DNA from: Musa acuminata AAA Group
Taxonomy: Eukaryota > Streptophyta > Magnoliopsida > Zingiberales > Musaceae
Length of the DNA stretch: 64,000 nt
Reading direction: 5' to 3'
NCBI RefSeq assembly: GCF_036884655.1
Contig: NC_088327.1
Coordinates: 18,004,001 to 18,068,000 of the forward strand
Below are positions 56,491-64,000 of this stretch, in pieces; the first letter of the stretch is position 1; every line of letters begins with the position of its first letter. The position numbers and the translations under genes were made by a program. Below the pieces are notes generated by a model. That model was not told the DNA's origin and did no database searches. It saw only the letters and a program-made list of their open reading frames with translations.

Positions 56491-57982
56491 TGTTGGGAAA
56501 TCATTGGGGGTGACATCATATGCACAGCGGAAGAACAAGAAAACAAAATCCCCGATTCCCAAAAGATGTTCGTCGTCGTGCGAAGATTGGTACGCAAAAA
56601 TCCGCAAAACACAAAACTGCGTATAGAGATTGTGTTACCTAGGGAGATCGTATATCCCTGTTTTCTTGCAGATCCTTAGGAGAGGGTGAAGGAGGTCAAG
56701 CGTCCTCCTCTCTAGCGGTGATCCACACAGCAGGGTTGCGACGATGCTCCTCAAAACTCCAAGACTACTCTGAGGTGGAGAGGGAGAGGAGAATAGGAAA
56801 GGCAAGCAAAGACTCTAGCCTATGAGGATGTGAATCCCTCCTATTTATAGAGATCCCGTGTCAAACCCTAATGGGTCCTTCCCTAGTGGGTATTGGATCT
56901 GCATCCAATAAGACAAGGGCTCCGTCGGATATCTCATATCCGAACCTCTACTCATCGCAATGCCTACCATATGTGTGTGACCCTCTAGGCCCAATATCGA
57001 GCTGGCCGTGAGTCATACCTGTCAGAACTCCTTCTAACTCAATGAATTATTATCTCTGTAATAATTTACTCGACTCATCGACTACGGACGTACTAGGCCA
57101 CTACGCCGTAGTCCCCAGACGATACAGGGGAATCCAATCCATTGGACTTGTCTGTCCTCAGTTACCATGTACCTATAGTCCCTCATCCATCTAATATCCC
57201 AGAGACCGTATATCGAGCATGGTGCTGTCAGACCCATACGGTTTCTACTCGAGTCTCGCTCTAATCGGATTCTCCCGGAGAACTCTTTCTCTCTCAACCC
57301 GAATGACCCTGGCCAAGGATTTGTCTGAGCAAGAACACATAGGATATTCCTCTCATGACGCCGAGAGTGGATGATCCTCTATTGACACTCAATAGCCCTC
57401 GTAAGGTCGACTACCACTCCCAATGACCAGCTGTACTAGATCTGGGGACAGCCAAACCTATAAGTCTGGTATCAAAGAATGGAGCACTCATACAGGACAT
57501 CCTTGGTGTCTCAAGTCTAAGGACCAGATACACCACTAGGACTACGGAATCACTGTCTGACAATAAGGCATCATCAACCATCCAGCATTCCGTAAGCGGA
57601 TCAATCAGTGAACTCATTCTCCAATGAGCACCTGTATTGTATCCCTAGTGTCCCTACACGAGCAGCTATGAGACCAGCTGCATCCATTATATGGACGGGT
57701 ATACAACACACCAGTCTATCCGGTTATCACGATGTCCCTCTCGAGTAACCTATGACCGGGATTATTTAGGATATGTGTTTAAAGGTGAATCGATCTCATT
57801 ATCGTGATCTCATCACGATCCGATTCCCATTGCACAAATCCAAGGACATCACAATATATATATGCATTTATGCAATAGTTATAAAGTGATATACGCCAAA
57901 ATATAATAAGCAAAAAGATTCTGTATCAAGTCACACGTGCCATCACTCACGTGATTGGCTTGCTGGGCACCTATGACTAGCA
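56491..57982 (-). repeat. T1 3' LTR
   Basis: 1492 bp. TATA is at 56842-56849 (minus TATAAATA). It ends at TGACTAGCA, followed at once by the purine tract. Confidence 0.88.
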
Positions 57983-57993
57983 ATCTCCCACTT
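57983..57993 (-). promoter_or_regulatory. T1 polypurine tract
   Basis: Minus strand AAGTGGGAGAT, directly beside the 3' LTR: the plus-strand primer for reverse transcription. Confidence 0.8.
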
Positions 57994-57996
57994 GAC

Positions 57997-60153
57997 CTAA
58001 AGCCAATCACCTATGTGTCTGATCCCCATCAGACTCCTGTGACGCTCATAGACAATCTGAGACAACGGCTTTGTCAGTGGATCTGCAATGTTATCTTCGG
58101 ATGGAACTCTTTCCACTACTACATCTCCTCGGGTTACGATCTCTCTTATATGCTGGAACCTCCTCAGAACACTTCTGATGAGACCCAAGTTCCCTTATTT
58201 GAGTAATCACCCCATAGTTGTCGCAATATAAGGAAGTCGACTTGTCGCTATCTATATCGACTCCCAAATCTGTGATGAACTTCTTCACCTAGACTCCCTC
58301 CTTTGCTGCATCTAATGCGGCAATGTACTCCGCCTCTATGGTCGAGTCAGCAGTGGTATCTTGCTTGGAACTCTTCCAGCACACTGCTCCTCCATTCAAT
58401 GTGTACACATACCCTGAATTCGACTTGCTATCATCGACATCAGACTGAAAACTTGGGTCAGTGTAGCCTTCAACCTTAAGGCTATTACCTCCATATACTA
58501 GTAAAAGATCCTTAGTCCTTCTCAAGTACTTAAGGATACACTTTACTACTTTCCAATGCTCCAAGCCTGGATCCGCCTGATACCTGCTTGTGACACTCAG
58601 AGTATGCGCTATGTCAGGCCTAGTACATAGCATGGCATACATGATAGACCCTATTGCTGAGGCATAAGGTATCATATTCATGTTTGCCCTTTGGAATTTT
58701 CCATGCCAAACCTTTTGACAATGGTTTCTATGTACCTGGACTGGGACAAGCCAAGCATCCTCTTGGATCTATCTCTATAGATTCTAATCCCCAAGATATA
58801 GGATGCTTCCCCTAAGTCCTTTATGGAGAAGTGTCTAGATAACCAAGACTTTACTGTGGATTGCATTCCTACATCATTCCCAATGATGAGGATGTTATCC
58901 ACATATAACACCAAAAAGGTGATAGCGCTCCCACTTACCTTCCTTTATACACAAGGCTCATCTTCGTTCTTAACGAAGTCATAAGATCTGATTGACTCAT
59001 CAAATCTTATGTTCCAACTTCGGGAAGCTTGCTTTAGTCCATAAATGGATCTAAGCAACCTACACACTTTATCTGGGCAGTTCTTGGACACGAATCCCTC
59101 AGGTTGCATCATATACACCTCCTCCTCGAGGTTCCCGTTGAGGCATGCGGTTTTCACATCCATCTGCCAGATCTCATAATCATAGTGTGCTGCAATAGCC
59201 AATAGAATTCTGATGGATTTTAGCATTGCTACGGGTGAGAAAGTTTCGTCGTAGTCAACACCTTGCCTTTGACGATACCCCTTAGCCACTAGCCTTGCTT
59301 TATAGGTCTCTACCTTTCCATCTACTCCGATCTTTTTCTTAAAGATTCATTTGCAACCGATGGGTACAATACCTTCGGGCGTATCAACTAGGTTCCAAAC
59401 CTTATTGGAGTACATAGAATCCATCTCAGAATTCATGGCTTCTTGCCACTTCCCGGAGTCTATACTCATAATAGCCACCTCGTAGGTCTGAGGATCAATA
59501 TCCTCTACATCATCTCCTCTAATATGTCCCACATATCTCTCAGGAGAATGAGATACTCTATCAGACCTGCGTAAAGTTGAAACTTGTGTATTAGGTACCT
59601 GAACAGACTCGGGCTGTAGAGTGGTGCTTGAGCTTGGTTCTCTAACTTCGCTCAACTCTATCATTCTCCCACTGTCTCCGCCAAGAATGTGTTCCTTCTC
59701 AAGGAACACTGCTCTCTTAGCTACAAAGACCTTTTGGTCCTCGGGATGATAGAAGTAATACCCACAAGTTTCCTTGGGGTATCCCACAAATATGCATCGC
59801 TTTGTCCTTGATTCTAACTTATCGGGGTTGTGTCTTTTAACGTGGGCAGGGCAGCCCCAAATCTTAACAACCTTAAGATCAGGCTTCTTCCCTTTCCATA
59901 TCTCATATGGTGTAGACACTACCGACTTAGTTGGAACTCTGTTCAGAAGGTAAGCTGCGGTTTCTAGGGCATATCCCCAGAATGAGATGGGTAGGTCAGC
60001 AAAACTCATCATGGACCGTACCATATCTAATAAAGTACGATTTCTCCTTTCAGAGACACCATTGAGCTGAGGTGTGTAAGGAGGTGTCCATTGGGATAAT
60101 ATCCCATGGTCCTTGAGGAACTGAGTAAACTCTGTACTTAAGTACTCACCTCC
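57997..60153 (-). pseudogene. T1 pol, 3' part (integrase end, RT, RNase H), broken
   Basis: It continues in frame from the upstream ORF after a TGA. The integrase C-terminal part includes SERRNRTL, which keeps the catalytic Glu. RT starts MAKGYRQRQGVDYDETF with QMDVKTACLNG. The catalytic box reads YVDN where YVDD is required, so the polymerase is dead. RNase H has YTDPSF and STIEAEYIA. Breaks are a TGA at 59347-59349 (Trp expected), a TAA at 58945-58947 (Tyr expected), a deletion with frameshift near 58680, a TAG at 58289-58291 and a frameshift near 58190. The frame closes at 57997 after DPLTKPL. Confidence 0.88.
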
Positions 60154-61812
60154 TCATTCTGATCGAAGAGTTTTGATACTCTTTCCAGTCTGGTTCTCCA
60201 CCTCATTCTTATACTCTCTGAATTTCTCAAAGGCCTCGGACTTGTACTTCATTAAGTACACATATCCATACCTTGAGAAATCATCAGTAAATGTAATGAA
60301 GTAGGAGTAACCTCCAATGGCATGAGTTGACATGGGTCCACATACATCACTATGTATGAGTTCCAACAACTCAGTGGCTCTCTCTCCAGTTCCACTAAAT
60401 GGAGAGTTGGTCAATTTTCCACGAATGCAAGGCTCACAAGTTTCATAAGACACATAGTCGAATGGATCTAGATATCCATTATTTAGCAACTTTTGAATCC
60501 TTCTTTCATGGATGTGACCTAGCCTACAATGCCACAGGTATGCACTGTTCAACTCATCTCGTTTCCGTTTGGACACATTTACATTCATGATATGTGGAGT
60601 GGTGTCTAACATAAATAAACCATAATGCAATGTTCCTTTCGTGATGATCTTATCATCTAATAATATCGAACAACCATTGTTCTCAAAAATAAATTTATAT
60701 CCACTAACTGTTAAACATGAAATGGAGATAATGTTTTTGATAATAGAAGGAACAAAATAACATGCATCTAATGCAATAAAAGCTCCACTAGGCAGATGTA
60801 GGGCGACCTCGCCAACAGCTAATACAGTAACTTTTGCTCCATTACCCATCTTGAGGTCCATCTCGCCTCTCTCTAGTCTCGTAGGCCTTGCCAGAACCTG
60901 CAACGAATTGCATATATGATAAGCACTACCGGTATCCAATACCCATGTGTTATCATAAGAGTCTGACAAATGGAGACTGATCATGAATGTACCTGAAGCT
61001 TCATCAAGCTTTTGTTTCGCCCTTTCTGCAAGGTACTCTTTGCAGTTTCTCTTCCAATGCCCATCTTTACCACAGTGGAAGCACTGGCCTTTGTCCTTTA
61101 CTGGGTCTTTCTTAGCAACCTTTGCTTTACCTTGTTTGCCCTTGCCCTTTCCCTTCTTAAGGGACCTTTCTGCTTTCCTTTTCTTTCTGGTCTCACCAGT
61201 GTAGAGAACTGGCTTCTCTTTCTTAATAGTACTCTCTGCCTCCCTCAACATATTGAGGAGCTCCGGGAGAGTCACCTCTAGCTTGTTCATATTAAAATTC
61301 ATTATGAACTGTGAAAAGGAATCTGGTAGGGATTGAAGCACAATGTCCACACACAAGTTATCCTCTAGGACCATTCCTAGACCTGTGAGTTTCTCTATCC
61401 ACTCAATCATCTTTAGGACATGGTTCTGAACCGGTGTCCCCTCAGTCATCCTAGCGCGGAAAAGGCTCTTGGATATCTCATATCGTTGAGTCCTTCCCTG
61501 TTCCTCAAACAATTTGCGGACATGTAGGAGAATGGATCTGGCATCCATCTTTTCATGTTGTCTCTGTAACTCTGGAGTCATAGAGCCCAACATATAGCAC
61601 TGAGCAAGAGTGGAATCATCAATGTACTTCACGTAGCGAGCGATCTCATCCTCGCTTGCCCCTTCTTCGGGCGTAGGCATCACTGTATCAAGGACGTACA
61701 CGATTTTTTCCGCTGTGAGAACAATTCTCAAGTTACGGAGCCAATCCGTATAATTTGGACCAGTGAGGCGGTTGACATCAAGTATGCCACGTAAGGGATT
61801 TGAAAGCGACAT
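60154..61812 (-). pseudogene. T1 gag-protease-integrase, 5' part, 552 codons open
   Basis: The gag UBN2 region covers about residues 10-200 ([17 protein letters not shown]), followed by a strongly basic [11 protein letters not shown] linker. The CCHC knuckle is C244, C247, H252, C257. The protease has DTG at 293-295. The integrase zinc finger is H428, H433, C459, C462, and the first catalytic Asp is D489. The frame stops at TGA in LRSE-stop-GGE. Relatives have Arg (CGA) there, so a C-to-T change explains the stop. The preceding residue, normally the second catalytic Asp, is Glu. The leader upstream is non-coding. Confidence 0.87.
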
Positions 61813-61951
61813 TTTCTGAAAATAAAGATGTAGCAGAAATGAATAACATGCAGATTTTGCAAGAAATAAACTATCAAGATATGGACTTCTATCTTAATAT
61901 GCTCCCACTATTTTACTATCGAGTCACGCGACACCCTCAGCACGTAAAACG

Positions 61952-62310
61952 GAAGTCTCCGGCAGACTTCTAGTGGGGATCAGGATCCAATCAGCGTCTT
62001 AGTGTAACCTCGAGGGACTCGACCAATCACACTAAGCCTAAAAGGTAGGCAACTCTTGCCGATCACAACTCCTTGTGATTCCCGTCCTGTTCGGCCTCCG
62101 AATCACCATGGTCTCGATGGACTCGACCAACCATGATGCTCGGTTAAGTCAACACCTTCGTTACAAGATGAGTCTGATTTGATGATATACCCTCGAGGGA
62201 CTCGACCAAGCATACCATGCCCTCAGGTCACCGGTGACATCTCTATGTCATAAGCAAGATAGCGAATCGCGATATAGGTGAGTCTCGAGGGACTCGACCA
62301 ACTCAACCTA
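61952..62310 (-). ncRNA. Cluster of RNA hairpins with a repeated 19-nt apex in the T1 leader
   Basis: Four copies of the RNA apex TTGGTCGAGTCCCTCGAGR (R = A or G; plus positions 62008-62026, 62112-62130, 62191-62209, 62283-62301) are each abutted on both sides by arms that pair with each other but differ between copies. The stems are 61998-62007/62027-62036, 62104-62111/62131-62138, 62183-62190/62210-62217, 62275-62282/62302-62310. Inside the apex TCGAG can pair with CTCGA. Between them lie simple hairpins with CTC-type loops: 62048-62060, 62062-62079, 62235-62250, and 61952-61970 with a five-base loop. Function is unknown; packaging, dimerisation or translation control are possible. Confidence 0.65.
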
Positions 62311-62475
62311 CACCGGGAATCGGTTCCTACTCATAACGATGGAAGGCCACGTGGGTCAATCTAATTGCCTCACGTTTACCGACTTAATATTATCGAGAGA
62401 TGTTTCTATAATTTGGTCTCCTAATATGACATGTCACACATATACATATTTAATATATATCTACATCGCATGCAA

Positions 62476-62497
62476 ATATATATATATATATATATAT
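62476..62497. repeat. AT dinucleotide microsatellite
   Basis: About eleven AT units in the T1 leader. Confidence 0.95.
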
Positions 62498-63102
62498 CTA
62501 GTATGTGTATAAGCAATCACACCAGATGATCATGGACCACAACCTAATATGATTAGGCCCGAGCTAGTAGGCCTAATCACTCACATCAAGATCTATGTGT
62601 GCAACGGTGCATCTCCATGCCCTGTGATCATCCATCTCGTCCTCGTCAGTTTCGTCGACATCTTGATGCATCTCCATGCAACACGATCGTCCGAGTCGTG
62701 GGTCCCGCTATCGCATCCACGCTCCCGCTGCGCCTCCTCATGTGATTACAACTTAATCATAGGCATGCAGGCCCGACAATAAACGAGAAATATAATGGAG
62801 GTTCGCATACCTCAATAATAATAATCACAAGTACACACATCACACGGTCCATGATCATCCGTCCACACATCATACATCACATGTATAAATAATCATCATC
62901 ATGTAGGACTACTAGATAATAATAAAAATAATAATCAACTAAACCTTTTAATTAATTAATATTTTTCTGAAATCAGGGACATGTAGGGAATTTCTCAATT
63001 CCTAAGGGTATTTTCGTAATTTAGACAAAAGACAGAAATTGGAATTTCTCAAATTCCGAGGGGTAAAAATGTCTTTTTCCCAGAAAACCCTAATTCCCTC
63101 TT

Positions 63103-63545
63103 TCCGCTGCCGCTGCCGCCGCCACCACCCTGCTGGCGGCGGCCTGTGCGGCGGGGCGAGGGCGCTGCCCTCGCCTGCAGGCGGCACGCCCGCTGGCGGC
63201 GATGCCGCTGCGGGTGGGTGCCCCCTTCGGGCCCCGTTGCCTCCGCAGGCGGTGCTGTCCCGCCGGGCGGCCGCCCCTGTGGCGGGAGTTCCGCCCGCGG
63301 GAGCAGCGGCGGCAAGCGTCGCTGCCCTGCGGCGGCAGACGCCGCTGCCCTTCGGCGGCAGGCGCCGCTGCCCTACGACGCCTCTGCCCGCGGGCTGCCA
63401 GCCCCGCCAACAGCAAGCCTGCTGCAAGCAGACCACCGGCCGGCTGCTGCAGGCACAGCGCTTGCGCATGCGCCGGCGTTGTGCTGCCTGGCTGCTGCTG
63501 CGGCTGCAGGTGGCTGCAGGCATGCAGATCGAGGGCAGCAACTGT
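63103..63545 (-). repeat. GC-rich tract in the T1 leader
   Basis: A sharp island of GCCGCTGCC/GGCGGCAGG words, many as near-palindromes, in otherwise AT-rich DNA. Long ORFs appear in nearly all frames on both strands, a composition effect. It may be strongly structured as RNA. Confidence 0.8.
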
Positions 63546-63644
63546 TGCTGCCCTTCCTCGCTTTTGCGTCAACGATTTTGACGTCAAAATTCTTCCTAAA
63601 CACAATCCACGCAGTTCAAAACCAATCTTTCGCACGAACAACCT

Positions 63645-63657
63645 GGCTCTGATACCA
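63645..63657 (-). promoter_or_regulatory. T1 primer-binding site (tRNA-iMet)
   Basis: Perfect TGGTATCAGAGCC on the minus strand, one base from the LTR. Confidence 0.93.
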
Positions 63658-63658
63658 C

Positions 63659-64000
63659 TGTTGGGAAATCATTGGGGGCGACATCATATGCGCAGCGGAA
63701 GAACAAGAAAACAAAATCCCTGATTCCCAAAAGATGTTCGTCGTCGTGCGAAGATTGGTGCGCAAAAATCCGCAAAACACAAAACTGCGTATAGAGATTG
63801 TGTTACCTAGGGATATCGTATAACCCTGTTTTCTTGCAGATCCTTAGGAGAGGGTGAAGGAGGTCAAGCGTCCTCCTCTCTAGCGGTGATCCACACAGCA
63901 GGGTTGCGACGACGCTCCTCAAAACTCCAGGCCTACTCTGAGGTGGAGAGGGAGAGGAGAATAGGAAAGGCAAGCAAAGACTCTAGCTTATGAGGCTGTG
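63659..64000 (-). repeat. T1 5' LTR, partial at window edge
   Basis: TGTTGGGAAATC start, about 97% alike to the first 342 bp of the 3' LTR. Confidence 0.9.

Larger units (their letters stand above)
61813..63644 (-). other. T1 5' leader (1.8 kb)
   Basis: The untranslated region between primer site and gag start is far longer than in the Sireviruses here (about 40 bp in S6). It contains, in plus coordinates, a hairpin cluster (61952-62310), an AT microsatellite, an AT-rich stretch with ATAAT words (62780-62960) and a GC-rich tract (63103-63545). No coding function is supported. Confidence 0.7.
56491..64000 (-). mobile_element. T1: Tork/Angela-like Ty1/copia element, pol inactivated
   Basis: A lineage different from the Sireviruses: LTR ends TGTTGGGAAATC and GACTAGCA in plus view, a one-piece gag-protease-integrase frame, and an unusually long 1.8-kb leader. 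The 3' LTR is at 56491-57982; the 5' LTR starts at 63659 and runs off the window. It sits inside S9; the left 5 bp are cggag. The overlapping 342 bp of the LTRs differ at about 11 sites (about 3%), mostly C/T or G/A, so it is older than S6. The Tork/Angela label is from general resemblance. Confidence 0.85.

Noticed and set aside
62008..62301. tRNA fragments (T-arm) for the repeated apex
   Set aside because: The apex is one base short of a B-box, there is no A-box or acceptor stem, and the stems do not resemble tRNA arms.
63002..63723. Several 160-183 codon ORFs on both strands in the GC-rich tract
   Set aside because: They overlap in almost every frame on both strands, read as low-complexity Ala/Arg/Pro/Gly, and lie in the T1 leader. 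Stop-poor GC composition explains them.

Overview
The window looks like intergenic, repeat-packed DNA of a flowering plant. Almost everything in it belongs to LTR retrotransposons nested inside one another. I see no host protein gene, tRNA, rRNA, CRISPR array or bacterial-style operon. The host is probably a monocot; a banana- or ginger-type genome is only an impression. Most copies are Ty1/copia elements of the Sirevirus type. They show a tRNA-iMet primer site (TGGTATCAGAGC), LTRs starting TGTTGAATC and ending CCTAACA, repeated polypurine tracts of the form AAAAAGGGGGAGAT, a long Gag with two CCHC-type zinc motifs, and in some copies an extra ORF after pol. I name the copies S1 to S9. T1 is a Tork/Angela-like copia element and Y is probably a Ty3/gypsy-type element.

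Left part (1-28407): S1 (minus strand, decayed gag-pol) runs in from outside the window. Its 5' LTR is split by S2 (6796-26512, minus, gag only). S2 is split by S3 (8691-22305, minus, TSD tttat, gag plus an accessory ORF but no pol). S3 is split in its gag by S4 (15034-20204, minus, TSD acttc), which holds an intact 364-codon accessory ORF. A 446-bp TG...CA element also sits inside the S3 accessory ORF. S1 itself lies in the tandem-repeat part of a Y LTR, which resumes at 26980.

Middle part (28408-47913): about 1 kb of unassigned AT-rich DNA, then S5 (29363-37066, minus, gag only), then more Y sequence (LTR end, a decayed gag-like start, tandem repeats). Y is interrupted by S6 (38759-47164, minus, TSD acctt). 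S6 is the one complete and apparently young element: its two 1224-bp LTRs differ at about three sites, and gag and pol are intact and separated by a single in-frame TAG. Its accessory ORF has been removed by a 910-bp deletion between two TTTGATCT repeats.

Right part (47914-64000): plus-strand Sireviruses S7, S8 and S9 form a partly duplicated compound (LTR within LTR, gag-only interior, second LTR, repeated tail). S9 is interrupted by T1 (56491 to beyond 64000, minus), whose pol is dead. The T1 5' leader carries four hairpins that share a 19-nt apex but have unrelated, self-complementary stems. To me this is the most interesting unexplained structure in the window.

How the parts relate: gag-pol of S6-like elements would supply enzymes. 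S2, S5 and S7 share a Gag-like protein without the zinc knuckle and a long non-coding 3' region built on GCTAGC motifs, so they look like a non-autonomous family dependent on such helpers. The accessory ORF is preceded by its own GC-palindrome block in S3, S4 and S6, which hints at separate expression.
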